A stretch of DNA of 64,000 nt from Mycobacterium sp. 852002-10029_SCH5224772 (GTDB lineage: Bacteria; Actinomycetota; Actinomycetes; Mycobacteriales; Mycobacteriaceae), in assembly GCF_001667315.1 (NCBI RefSeq), contig NZ_LZHT01000089.1, forward strand, positions 27,027-91,026, read 5' to 3'. Position numbers and translations under genes: made by a program. Below, one piece after another: positions 56,701-64,000 of this stretch (position 1 is its first letter; each line of letters begins with the position of its first letter). Below the pieces are notes generated by a model. The model had not been told where the DNA came from, searched no databases, and saw only the letters and a program-made list of their open reading frames with translations.

Positions 56701-57157
56701 CGCCATGCGTCAATCCCATGAACACGCCGGTCCGGGAGTCGGCGATGCGCTCCCGCGTGAGACCGGCGTGTTCCATGGCCTCCCATGAGGTCTCCAAAAG
56801 CAACCGGTGTTGCGGATCCATCGCGGTCGCTTCCCGCTCGTTGATCCCGAAGAACTCGGGATCGAAGCCGGCAACGTCGTTAATGAATGCGCCCCACCGC
56901 GATACCGACCGGCCAGGCACACCCGGCTCGGGATCGTAGTATTCATCGGCGTCCCAACGGTCGGGCGGGATTTCGGTAACCAGGTCATCGCCACGCAGCA
57001 ACGCGTCCCACAATTGCTCCGGGGAGTCGATGGCTCCAGGCAGCCGGCAAGCCATGCCGATCACCGCAACAGGAGTGACAGGCATGGTGCCGATCACGGG
57101 CGAAGAATCGGTCGAAGGCTGGCGCTGCATAATGTCGTCGATCTGGTGTGTAGTCAT
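50795..57157 (-). CDS. Highly reducing type I polyketide synthase (KS-AT-DH-ER-KR-ACP)
   Basis: This 2,120-residue single-module PKS has the MAS/Pks-like order. [10 protein letters not shown] (Cys199), [13 protein letters not shown] (His334), KTNFGH (His370). AT: GHSLGE (Ser646) and VAFHSP (747-752). DH: His952 in [12 protein letters not shown] and Asp1117. [13 protein letters not shown] near 1575. [10 protein letters not shown] near 1780 and active Tyr1926. ACP: GLDSLGG with Ser2074. It would add fully reduced two-carbon units to an acyl starter, likely supplied by the FAAL. The ATG at 57157 has AAGGAGG and is preferred to an upstream start. There is no thioesterase domain. Confidence 0.93.
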   Translation of the reverse strand: MTTHQIDDIMQRQPSTDSSPVIGTMPVTPVAVIGMACRLPGAIDSPEQLWDALLRGDDLVTEIPPDRWDADEYYDPEPGVPGRSVSRWGAFINDVAGFDPEFFGINEREATAMDPQHRLLLETSWEAMEHAGLTRERIADSRTGVFMGLTHGDYQLLAADAHSVEGAYGFSGSNFSLASGRIAYALGVHGPALTVDTACSSGLTAIHLACRSLHEGESDLALAGGATLALDPRKFSAGSAEGMLSPTGRCHAFDVAADGFVGGEGSVMLLLKRLSDALREGDRILAVVRGTAANQDGHTVNIATPSKTAQTAVYQAALAAAGVDARTVGMVEAHGPGTPVGDPIEYASLANVYGIDSPCALASVKTNFGHAQAASGALGMMKAILALQHGVVPRNLHFTRLPDDLARIDTNLFVPQETTPWVTNGRHPRRAAVSSYGLSGTNVHAIVEQAPERAPEAAVPEPVSAEASTTAPLLFPLSSTSADELRRTAGRLADWVGAHDDLALPDLAYTLARRRAHRPVRTAVIAGNRPELAEALREVADGDTPYPAAVGQDDRGPVWVFSGQGSQWAAMGADLLTTEPVFAATVAQAEPVIAQESGFSVTEAMSAPQIVTGQDRIQPTLFTMQVALAATMNSYGVRPGAVIGHSLGEAAAAVVAGALSLEDGLRVICRRSRLMFRVAGAGATASVELPAQQVLSELTARGIKDVVVAVVASPQSTVIAGAAQTVRDLVAAWGQREVMAREVPTDVAFHSPQVDPIMDELIETLAEIRPTTPEVPFYSATLFDPREQPVCDARYWANNMRRMVRFATAVQAALEDGYRVFAELAPHPLLIRALEQTARSREMPMAAQAGMRREQALPHGLRGLVADLHSAGAAVDFAMLYPSGRLVEAPLPTWTHRRLWLSGGGQESPTHGGCTVSVHPLLGSHVHLQEEPERHLWQAEIGTAAQPWLADHQIRNVVVLPGAAYCEMALAAARTVLGETGEVHDIRFEQVLLLDEQTTIGATASLSSPGVVDFTVESNQGGEKAQHAAAVLGAAQDEQPPAYDVSALLAAHASCDDGAEVRKRMDQRGVQYGPAFAGLGDVHTGEEGTCTVLAEVALPRQIRSQQAAYGVHPALLDACFQSVEAHPDVQALGEGALGLVLGIRRLRSYSAARNAHYCYTRVTKADTSGVEADIDVLDEHGAVLLTVQGLRVGTSASESGNKDRVLAERLLTIEWRQRELPEPDHTDAGSWLLIGTATTADVVAGTLADALKNHGVHCTTMSWPQQADHISNAEQLGNHLRAGGFTGVVILTGPKNGDADEQSALLGRNYVRHLVRIGRELADLPGEPPRLYVVTRNAQSVVSNDVPNLGQAGLRGLVRVIGMEHPHLGVAQIDVDESTDAEQLAGQLLAGSEEDETAWRNGAWYNARLCPAPLLPEERQTAVADHECDGMRLQIRTPGDLESLELVACDRVPPGPGQIEVAVSASSINFADVLVAFGRYPAFEGRLPQLGTDFAGVVTAVGPDVTDHKVGDRVGGLSANGCWGTFLTCDARLAVTLPAGLADDQAAAVTTAHATAYYGLHELARIGSGDRVLIHSATGGVGQAAIAIARAAGAEIFATAGSDQRRQLLRDMGIEHVYDSRSVEFADLIRRDTSGYGVDIILNSVVGAAQRAGVELLAFGGRFVEIGKRDIYGDTRLGLLPFRRNLTFYALDLALMSFSHPDRLRGLLKTVYGFTADGSLPMPESTHYPLADAATAIRVMSGAQHTGKLVLDVPHTGRSRVVVPPAQVEIFRGDGAYIITGGLGGLGLYLAEKMASPGSGAGCGRIVLSSRSQPDPKALETIERIREIGADVVVECGDIAEAGTAQRLVATATATGLPVRGVLHLAAVIEDATLTNITDEIIEHDWAPKVSGAWNLHTATAEQPLDWFCLFSSAAALVGSPGQGAYAAANSWLDSFTRWRRARGLPATAIAWGAWAQIGRGTALAAGADVAVAPDEGAYAFEALLRHDRACTGYAPITGTPWLTAFAQRSPFAEAFRSNGQSSTGTNKLRAELDELALDEWPIRLRRLISDQASLILRRNIDPDRPLSEYGLDSLGGLELLTRIQTETGIRVTPADIATIGTIRGLAELLYGKLAPADAA

Positions 57158-57668
57158 TTCGCCTCCTTGGAGCAACGACGAAGTAGCTTGTCCGTCGTGC
57201 GCACACCGTCACGTTCTGATAGAGCTTCGAGTGGTTGGCCGCACAGCAGCGATTGGCTGCCCGTGCCGTCGTCGAACGGGTTGCTACTCACCAGTCCTCC
57301 AAATTTCGCTGTGGCATGAAACCGAAAAGTTCGGTGCACTAGCCGTCTCTGACCGGACGCCCGAGAGCGGTCTCGACGAAGTGCATGATCCAGAGCGTCG
57401 TGGGTTTCAATCCTGTTGTCAGGCTTATCAAGTCGGTAGCGTAGTCAGGAGCTGCACATAGAGTGGTGGGCGCCGGCCGACAGAGTGGTGGTCCCTGCGC
57501 GACAGTAAGTTCCGCAACCGTAAATTCGTGTCGTAGCGCGGATTACATTCTGCGACAGCACTATTCGTCGAGCCCGCTGACTTCGGCCCATACGTGGCGG
57601 CACGGCCTCACACCCGAGACGGCGGCGCCGTGAAGCAGCCGGTCCCGGTTGACGGAGCCCACGACGAG
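57158..57668. other. Intergenic region between PKS and MFS genes
   Basis: About 510 bp with lower GC (near 55 percent by eye) and no recognisable coding frame, tRNA or strong repeat. It should hold the promoter for the PKS-P450-hemophore-SIP-FAAL unit, because a strong ribosome binding site ends it at the PKS start. Confidence 0.5.
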
Positions 57669-59177
57669 CTACATCTCCCCCGCGTCGATGGATTCCTTGA
57701 CCTCCTGCGCGCGGGCCACCTGCGCGGCGGTGTACCCGATCAGCAGCGCCACCCCACCGAGCAGCACGACGACGCCGCCCAGCCACAGCAGGCCGTAGGT
57801 GTAGCCGCGGTCCAGCGCATGCAATTGCGCGGCATCCATGAACTTCACCGGCCCGAGGGTGCCGCCCAGGGATAGCGTGCGGGACGTGATGGCGGCTTGG
57901 ATGATGGCCAGCACCAGTGGCCCGCCAAGGGTCTGCAGCATCAGTGCAATCGCCGACGTCGGCCCGATGCGGTCGAAACCGACGCCGGCGATCACCGATA
58001 ACGTGAGCGTGACGAAGACCCCGCCGACGCCAATAGCGCCAATGATCAGCGGCACAACAAGATTTGGGAAGTACGGCACGCCGCGGTGGAAGGTCGAGCC
58101 GTACAGCGTCGCGACCAGAATCAGGCTGCCGCTGGCCATCACCAGCAGCCGCGGCGGGAACCGCACCACCAGCTTCGACGCCACGCCGACCCCGATGGCC
58201 ATCGCGATGCCGAACGGGATGAAGGCGATGCCGGCGCGCAGCGGACTGTAGCCCATGATGGTCTGCACATACAGGCCGACCAGCACGGTCAGGGTGAAAA
58301 ATATCCCACCGGCAAGGAACATGCCCGCGAACGTGGCCAGCCGGTTGCGGTCGAAGAACAGGCTGAACGGCACGACGGGGTTCTCGGCCCTGCGCTCCAC
58401 CACGACGAACGCAGCGAAAGCGGCCAGAGCCACCACGCCTGAACCGACCGTGATGGCCGACAGCCACCCCTTTTCCGGGCCCGTCGAGAGGCCGAACACT
58501 GAGGCGGTACAGGTCAACGTGGCCAGCACGGCCCCGGCGGCGTCGAGCTTCATCCGCTCCTTCTGAGTTTCCTGCAGCGTGATGACGGCCAGGTAGATCA
58601 CCGCCAGCCCGATCGGCACGTTCACCAAAAATGCCAGCCGCCACGACACGTCGGTCAGCGCCCCGCCCACCGCCAGGCCCAGCACCCCGCCGAGACCGGA
58701 CATCGCGCCGAACACCGCTGTCGCAAAATTACGTTCCCCCCCCTTGGGGAACGTGGTCGCTATCAGCGCCAAAATCGTCGGTGTGGTGATTGCGGCGGCC
58801 CCGCCGTGCAGCAGCCGTGCCGATATCAGCATGCCCCCGTCCCAGGCGATGCCGCACAAGGTCGAGGCGAGGGTGAACAGCGCGACCCCGACGATGAAAG
58901 CTCGCTTGCGGCCGATGGTGTCACCCAAGCGGCCACCCAGCAGCATCAGGCCGCCGAAGGTCAGCATGTAAGCGGTAATCACCCAGCTCCGCGCGGCATC
59001 CGACAAACCCAGCTCGTTCTGGATCCTGGGAAGCGCGAAGATCGCAACGGGGCCGTCCATCGACACCATCAGCTGTATGCCGCCGATCGCGACAACTACG
59101 GAGACGAACCGGCGAGACCGCAGCAAAGCCGGAAAGCGCATCTTCGTGGGGCGCAACGTTGTCGGTTCGACGGCCAT
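57669..59177 (-). CDS. MFS drug/lipopeptide exporter, DHA2 family (14 helices)
   Basis: This 502-residue EmrB/QacA-type proton antiporter has about 14 membrane helices. The motif A-like loop GGRLGDTIGRKRAF, the helix-5 motif GLGGVLGLAVGGALTD and an early MDGPVAIFALP acid are visible. In lipopeptide clusters such proteins export the product. It starts with an ATG nine bases after a small ORF that itself overlaps the NRPS stop, so NRPS and exporter are probably one transcript. Confidence 0.9.
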   Translation of the reverse strand: MAVEPTTLRPTKMRFPALLRSRRFVSVVVAIGGIQLMVSMDGPVAIFALPRIQNELGLSDAARSWVITAYMLTFGGLMLLGGRLGDTIGRKRAFIVGVALFTLASTLCGIAWDGGMLISARLLHGGAAAITTPTILALIATTFPKGGERNFATAVFGAMSGLGGVLGLAVGGALTDVSWRLAFLVNVPIGLAVIYLAVITLQETQKERMKLDAAGAVLATLTCTASVFGLSTGPEKGWLSAITVGSGVVALAAFAAFVVVERRAENPVVPFSLFFDRNRLATFAGMFLAGGIFFTLTVLVGLYVQTIMGYSPLRAGIAFIPFGIAMAIGVGVASKLVVRFPPRLLVMASGSLILVATLYGSTFHRGVPYFPNLVVPLIIGAIGVGGVFVTLTLSVIAGVGFDRIGPTSAIALMLQTLGGPLVLAIIQAAITSRTLSLGGTLGPVKFMDAAQLHALDRGYTYGLLWLGGVVVLLGGVALLIGYTAAQVARAQEVKESIDAGEM

Positions 59178-59186
59178 CTTGAACCG

Positions 59187-59459
59187 CTATTTCGCCGCGG
59201 CGCTTTGAGTGATGACGGCCTCGAAACGCTCTTTGCCGCCGTGCGTCGGGGACCGCCCAGGAAAGTTTTCAACCCTGATGAGCAGGTTTTGTACCAGTTG
59301 GAAGAGCACAATGCGCGCTCGAAAACCGACTCCCTGCGGCTGCATATCGCTCACCACAACGTTGCCGAACACATCGTGCTTGATCTTTTGCATGAATCCG
59401 GCCGCTCTTTGTGATGTCGATCTTGTCCCAATCCAGGAAGGCGCTTTCGGTGCAATCAT
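59187..59459 (-). CDS. Small ORF (90 aa) between NRPS and exporter, function unknown
   Basis: Its ATG overlaps the NRPS TGA as ATGA, and its stop lies nine bases before the exporter ATG, a layout typical of a real operon gene. The product has pieces such as [17 protein letters not shown] and [15 protein letters not shown] but matches no family I know, and it is not an MbtH-like protein. Codon use includes rare AGA codons and low GC, like the neighbouring NRPS 3' end. It could be a genuine small cluster gene or a decayed remnant. Confidence 0.4.
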   Translation of the reverse strand: MIAPKAPSWIGTRSTSQRAAGFMQKIKHDVFGNVVVSDMQPQGVGFRARIVLFQLVQNLLIRVENFPGRSPTHGGKERFEAVITQSAAAK

Positions 59460-62400
59460 TCCGTGCGCGCACTTTCAGGTTCTAGAAGGACTTTGAGTTG
59501 TTCGCCATACAGGACGAGCGATTCAGGATTCATCATTTCTTGGTGCCTACAGTCGACCGGGTAGCTGTTGATGTCGCCAGTCACGTACGGACGCCAACTT
59601 TGCAGAGGAGGCAAACTCAGATCGGCCTCATCCCCCACAGCGGAAAATATGGTTATATCGCCAGCGAAGACACCGGGTTCGTGGCCTACAGACAACGCCT
59701 GGTTGCTGTCAATGTTTTGAACACCCAAATCCAGAAGCTGTTTGTATCGAGCAAATTCGACAATTCCTCGTTCGCGAAGTAGTCCTTCAACCCGGTCATA
59801 AGTCAGCGGCTCATCCTGATCGGGAATGTCTATACCACAGAACCGCAAAACCTCTGCTAGCACGTCCTGCTCGCCCAGGGTCGGTAGAGTTGCACCGCTA
59901 TCGATAAATAGCAGAGCGTCAAGAAGGATGAGGTGTGCGATTGAGCATCCGCGTCGCTGGAGCTCGATGGCAATCTCATGGGCGACAACGCCTCCAAACG
60001 ACCAGCCGAGAAGGTTGTAGGGCCCGGTAGGATCAACCCCTTGGATCCGATCCGCATAGTTTTTCGCCATATCGCGGATTGACCCAGCTTCAACCTCGCC
60101 ATTTTGCGGGATTTGTTGAATTCCAATGATCGGGCAGTCCAGGTAATTGCCTAGAGCGTGATACGGCCAGACCAGCCCGCCCCCGGGATGAATGCAGAAC
60201 AGCGGATCACCGGTGCCCTCCTTGAGGAACTCAACAGGGACCACTTCGATCTCGCTGGCATCTTGGCCCAACTGCTGACTCAAGCTTCTAACGGACGGCG
60301 CGTGGAACAAGGTGCGCACCGCAAGGTTCGTATCCAGACTGGTGTTGATCGCCGCGATGACCCGCATCGCGGACAGCGAATCCCCGCCCAGGTCGAAGAA
60401 TGAGTCGTCGACTCCGACCCGCTCGAGCCCGAGAACCTGGGCGTAGATGCTGGCCAAGATCTCCTCGGTGAGAGTGGCCGGGGCGCGATACCGATCGACA
60501 TCGGTGTATTCGGGTGCCGGCAGGGCCCGGATGTCCAGTTTGCCGTTGACCGTCAACGGCAGGGCGTCGATCGCCACCACCGCCGCAGGCACCATGTAGG
60601 CCGGCAGCCGCTCGACCAGCGCGGCGCGCGCCTCGGCCGGGTCGGCAGTCCCGGTGACATAGCCGATCAGCCGCTTGTCGCCGGGGCGGTCCTCACGAGC
60701 GATCACCACCGCCTGCTCCACTCGGTCGAGTGCGGCCAGCGCCGCGCGCACTTCACCGAGTTCGATGCGATAGCCGCGGATCTTTACCTGCTCATCGGCG
60801 CGACCCAGGTACCGCAGCTGCCCATCGGCGCCCCAACTCACGAGGTCTCCGGTGCGATACATGCGCGTTCCCTGCGCCCCGAACGGGCAGGCCACAAACC
60901 GCGACGACGTCAACCCGGCCCGGCCCACATAGCCAACCCCTACTCCGGCGCCGGCTACGTACAACTCACCGACCACACCCGGCGGCACCGGACACAACCA
61001 CTGATCCAGCACGAACAACGCCGCACCCGGTAACGGCGAGCCGATTGGCGGCACCCCCGAACCCGCGACCAAGGGCGCACTCCTGGACGCACACACCGTG
61101 GTCTCGGTCGGGCCATACTCATTGACCATCATCCGCCCCGGCGCCCACCGCTCCACCACCTCGGCCGAGCACGCCTCACCGGCCACCAGCAACGCCATCG
61201 ACTCCAACCCCTCAGGGGAGAGCATCGCCAGTGCAGACGGCGACTGGCTTAATACACTGACCTGTTCAGCGACCAGCAAGGCGTGCAAGTCTTCCGCCGA
61301 GCGTGTCACCGACTCGGGCACCACCACCAGCCGCCCGCCGTGCAACAACGCACACCAGATCTCTTCCACCGAGGCGTCGAAGGCCAAGGAATGCGACTGC
61401 GCCCACGCGGGCGCCTGCAGGTGGATATCCGGCGACCCGAACAGCTGGGTGACGTTGTGGTGGGTGATGGCCACGCCCTTGGGCACCCCGGTGGTGCCGG
61501 AGGTGTAGATGAGGTAGGCGATGTTGTCGGGGGCCGGCGCTGGCAGTGCCGTGCTGGGCTGGGCGTCAACAGCGGGGTCGTTGATGTCGATGACCCGCAG
61601 GTCGTAGCCGTCGAACCGCTCGGCCAGCTCGGTGGTGGTGATCGCGGCGATCGGCGCGGCGTCGGTCACGACGAATTCGATGCGAGCGTCGGGATGCGCG
61701 AGGTCGATCGGCAGGTAGGCCGCCCCGGTCTTGAGCACGGCCACAATCGCCACGATGGCCTCGGCGGAACGGGACAACAGCAGCGCCACGCACTCTCCCG
61801 GGCCGGCGCCCAGGGCGGCCAACAAGTGCGCCAACCGGTTCGAAGCTTCGTCGACCTCGCGGTATGTCATCGAGCGACCGAGGCAGCTGATCGCCACTGC
61901 CTCCGGTGTGCGGGCCACCTGGGCAGCGAACGACACCGGAATCGACACTTCTGTCGCCGGCTGGGTCAACACCACCCGGTTACCCCACTCATCCAGGCGG
62001 GCGTGCTCACCCTCGTCCAACAGATTCACCGACGAGAGCCGTCGTCTGGGGTCTGCGGTCATCGCTACCAACACCCGCTCCAACTGCGCGATGAGCGCCT
62101 GGATGCTGGCCGCGTCGAACACATCGGTGCGAAACTCGGCCGACCCGCCGATCCCAGCGGGCTCACCGGCGGAGTTCCAGCGTTCGCCCAGGGTAAATGT
62201 CAGGTCCATGCGTGCGACCTGGGTGTCCGCCGACAGCGGCGTGACCTGGAGATCAGCCAAGGCCAGTCCGGGGGCATGGTCATTGCATTGCCCGGCGAAG
62301 TTTTGCCAGGCCAACATCACTTGTACGAGCGGGTGATAGGCCAGGCTTCGGGTGGGATTGAGCCGCTCTACCAGTGCCTCAAAGGGCACGTCCTGGTGCT

Positions 62401-64000
62401 CGTACGCGGCCAGGCCGCGCGTTCGCACCTGAGCCAACAATTCGGCGAAGTCGGGATCACCGCCCAGATCGACGCGCAGCACCAGGGTGTTGACGAAGAA
62501 TCCGACCAGCTGATCGAGTGCGGGATCGCCGCGTCCGGCGATCGGGAACCCCACCGCGACATCGCTGCTGGCGCTGAGCTTGGCCAGCAGCACCGCCAGG
62601 GCGGCCTGGATCACCATGAAGCTGGTTGCGTTGTGCTCGCGGGCCACCTGAGCAATCCGCTGCTGCAGCTGCGCCGGCCAGTCCACCACCACACTGGCGC
62701 CGCGGTAATCGGCCACCGGCGGGTAAGGCCGATCCGTCGGCAACGCCAGCCGCTCCGGAAGCCCCGCCAGCTCCCGCTCCCAATAACCCAGCTGCGCCGC
62801 GATCGGACTGTCGGCATCGGCCACATCACCCAGCTGCGCACGCTGCCACAGCGTGTAATCGGCATACTGCACCGGCAACGGCGCCCAACCCGGGGCGTGA
62901 CCCGCACACCGGCTGGCATAAGCCACCCCCAGATCAGCCACCAGCGGAGCCATCGACATGCCGTCGCCGGCGATATGGTGCACCACCGCCACCAGCACGT
63001 GTTCGTCGTCGGCGACACGGAAAAGCCTTGCCCGCAACGGGATCTCGGCGGCCAGATCAAACGAATGACCCACCGCGGCACCGATGGCTTCGTGCAGCCG
63101 GCTTTCCGACCAGCCGGTGGCATCAACGATCTGCCAGCCGAAACCGGCCCGCTCGGCCGGGACCACCACCTGCTGGGGTATCCCCTCGACCGCGGGGAAC
63201 AGGGTGCGCAGGCTTTCCTGGCGTGCCACCACATCGGCCAACGCCGCCCCCAACGCCTCGGCATCCAGGCTTCCACTGAGCCGCAACGCCGCCACCATGT
63301 TGTAAATCGGTGAGGGCCCCTGCAACTGGTCCAGGAACCACAACCGTTGCTGGGCAAACGATAACGGCACCACTGCGGGCCGCTGCACCGCCACCAACGG
63401 CTCAAGCCGACCTGCGCTCGCACCGATACGGACTGCCAACTGCGCCACTGTGCGCGCCTCGAACAAGGCGGGTACCGAGAGATCGGCATCCAAGCTGGTG
63501 TTGATCGCGGCGACGAGGCGCGTCGCCAGCAGCGAATCACCACCCAAATCGAAGAAGGAGTCATCGACACCGACGCGCTCGATGCCGAGCACGTCGGCGT
63601 AGATGCCGGCCAGGATCTCCTCGACCGCGCTAGCCGGAGCGCGGGACCCGGCATTCTGGTATTCGGGTGCCGGCAGGGCGCGGGTATCGAGTTTGCCGTT
63701 GGGGGTCAGTGGCAGCGCCGCCAACACCACCACCGCGGCCGGCACCATGTATTCCGGCAGTCGCTCGGCCAGCGCGATACGCAGTTCGCCCGGATCGACT
63801 GTCCCGCTGCTCGATTCGGTGACATACCCCACCAGCCGCTTGTCGCCGGGTCGGTCCTCGCGCGCGATCACGACGGCCTGCTCCACGCCCTCCAGGGCGG
63901 TCAGTGCGGCCTGAATCTCCCCGAGTTCGATGCGATACCCGCGGATCTTGACCTGCTCATCGGCACGGCCCACATACCGCAGCTGCCCATCAGCACCCCC
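59456..64000 (-). CDS. Non-ribosomal peptide synthetase, C-terminal part (A'-PCP-C-A-PCP-TE), N-terminus off right edge
   Basis: The visible 1,514 residues contain the end of an adenylation domain, PCP1 ([11 protein letters not shown]), a condensation domain of the HHxxxDG type (HHIAGDG), a complete adenylation domain ([30 protein letters not shown]), PCP2 (DLGGDSLSA) and a type I thioesterase (GWSFGG nucleophile Ser, then LLDAL Asp and CRHQEM His). The final module has no epimerase or methyltransferase. The thioesterase should release the peptide by hydrolysis or cyclisation. GC drops clearly near the thioesterase. The gene is open at the window end, so at least one further module lies outside. 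Confidence 0.94.
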   Translation of the reverse strand, partial: GGADGQLRYVGRADEQVKIRGYRIELGEIQAALTALEGVEQAVVIAREDRPGDKRLVGYVTESSSGTVDPGELRIALAERLPEYMVPAAVVVLAALPLTPNGKLDTRALPAPEYQNAGSRAPASAVEEILAGIYADVLGIERVGVDDSFFDLGGDSLLATRLVAAINTSLDADLSVPALFEARTVAQLAVRIGASAGRLEPLVAVQRPAVVPLSFAQQRLWFLDQLQGPSPIYNMVAALRLSGSLDAEALGAALADVVARQESLRTLFPAVEGIPQQVVVPAERAGFGWQIVDATGWSESRLHEAIGAAVGHSFDLAAEIPLRARLFRVADDEHVLVAVVHHIAGDGMSMAPLVADLGVAYASRCAGHAPGWAPLPVQYADYTLWQRAQLGDVADADSPIAAQLGYWERELAGLPERLALPTDRPYPPVADYRGASVVVDWPAQLQQRIAQVAREHNATSFMVIQAALAVLLAKLSASSDVAVGFPIAGRGDPALDQLVGFFVNTLVLRVDLGGDPDFAELLAQVRTRGLAAYEHQDVPFEALVERLNPTRSLAYHPLVQVMLAWQNFAGQCNDHAPGLALADLQVTPLSADTQVARMDLTFTLGERWNSAGEPAGIGGSAEFRTDVFDAASIQALIAQLERVLVAMTADPRRRLSSVNLLDEGEHARLDEWGNRVVLTQPATEVSIPVSFAAQVARTPEAVAISCLGRSMTYREVDEASNRLAHLLAALGAGPGECVALLLSRSAEAIVAIVAVLKTGAAYLPIDLAHPDARIEFVVTDAAPIAAITTTELAERFDGYDLRVIDINDPAVDAQPSTALPAPAPDNIAYLIYTSGTTGVPKGVAITHHNVTQLFGSPDIHLQAPAWAQSHSLAFDASVEEIWCALLHGGRLVVVPESVTRSAEDLHALLVAEQVSVLSQSPSALAMLSPEGLESMALLVAGEACSAEVVERWAPGRMMVNEYGPTETTVCASRSAPLVAGSGVPPIGSPLPGAALFVLDQWLCPVPPGVVGELYVAGAGVGVGYVGRAGLTSSRFVACPFGAQGTRMYRTGDLVSWGADGQLRYLGRADEQVKIRGYRIELGEVRAALAALDRVEQAVVIAREDRPGDKRLIGYVTGTADPAEARAALVERLPAYMVPAAVVAIDALPLTVNGKLDIRALPAPEYTDVDRYRAPATLTEEILASIYAQVLGLERVGVDDSFFDLGGDSLSAMRVIAAINTSLDTNLAVRTLFHAPSVRSLSQQLGQDASEIEVVPVEFLKEGTGDPLFCIHPGGGLVWPYHALGNYLDCPIIGIQQIPQNGEVEAGSIRDMAKNYADRIQGVDPTGPYNLLGWSFGGVVAHEIAIELQRRGCSIAHLILLDALLFIDSGATLPTLGEQDVLAEVLRFCGIDIPDQDEPLTYDRVEGLLRERGIVEFARYKQLLDLGVQNIDSNQALSVGHEPGVFAGDITIFSAVGDEADLSLPPLQSWRPYVTGDINSYPVDCRHQEMMNPESLVLYGEQLKVLLEPESARTE

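Noticed and set aside
59187..59459. MbtH-like protein
   Set aside because: The frame lacks the MbtH tryptophan and SLWP-type signature.
46583..64000. Mycobactin-like cluster
   Set aside because: No salicylate-AMP ligase, heterocyclisation domain or lysine N-hydroxylase is present.
46583..64000. Isonitrile lipopeptide (Rv0096-Rv0101-like) cluster
   Set aside because: No non-heme iron isonitrile synthase and no Rv0098-like thioesterase are seen; only the FAAL and NRPS are shared.

Overview
The window is high-GC actinobacterial DNA. Its left two thirds follow the gene order of the Mycobacterium tuberculosis Rv2089c-Rv2129c region (pepE, helY, tatCA, pafCBA, prcAB-pup-dop, mpa, lppK, trmI, hisGE, metH, ansP1). 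It carries extra blocks that M. tuberculosis lacks at these sites, so it most likely comes from a nontuberculous Mycobacterium. I see no tRNA, rRNA, CRISPR array or intact insertion sequence.

Layout. 1-9.6 kb: the edge of a WXG100-like gene, pepE, a 5'-3' exonuclease, a Q/P/G/Y-repeat DUF4333 membrane protein, helY, tatC, tatA, pafC and pafB. 9.7-19.2 kb: the Pup-proteasome system (pafA, prcA, prcB, pup, dop, mpa) in compact form, with two uncharacterised genes between dop and mpa. 19.5-25.5 kb: lppK, a DUF503 gene, trmI, a RecB-like nuclease, a MerA-like flavoprotein, a DUF4126 membrane protein, hisG and hisE. 25.5-37 kb: a TetR gene diverging from a complete mce operon (yrbEA, yrbEB, mceA-F, an Mce-associated protein and an MPT64-like secreted protein), inserted between hisE and metH. 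37-38.2 kb: a membrane gene and a TetR gene diverging over two matched palindromes. 38.2-45.7 kb: metH, a PAC2 gene, ansP1 and an SDR. 45.7-64 kb: a biosynthetic island on the minus strand: an NRPS (running off the right edge), a small ORF, an MFS exporter, a reducing type I PKS, a P450, a secreted hemophore-family protein, a siderophore-interacting flavoprotein and a fatty acyl-AMP ligase.

Two results stand out. First, metH here is of the long E. coli type. Its leader looks like an S-adenosylhomocysteine (SAH) riboswitch whose P1 helix competes with a hairpin covering the Shine-Dalgarno sequence. Directly upstream lies a frameshifted, internally deleted remnant of the M. tuberculosis-type metH 5' end. 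This reads as displacement of the native gene by a foreign riboswitch-controlled one. Second, the island combines lipid activation, polyketide extension, peptide assembly and thioesterase release with an exporter, a ferric-siderophore-reductase-like protein and a hemophore-family protein. I read it as a candidate pathway for a lipopeptide linked to iron or heme. The product is unknown and the N-terminal NRPS modules lie outside the window.

The Pup-proteasome genes work together: Dop deamidates Pup, PafA ligates it to targets, and Mpa unfolds them into the PrcAB chamber. PafB and PafC are transcription factors of the mycobacterial DNA-damage response.
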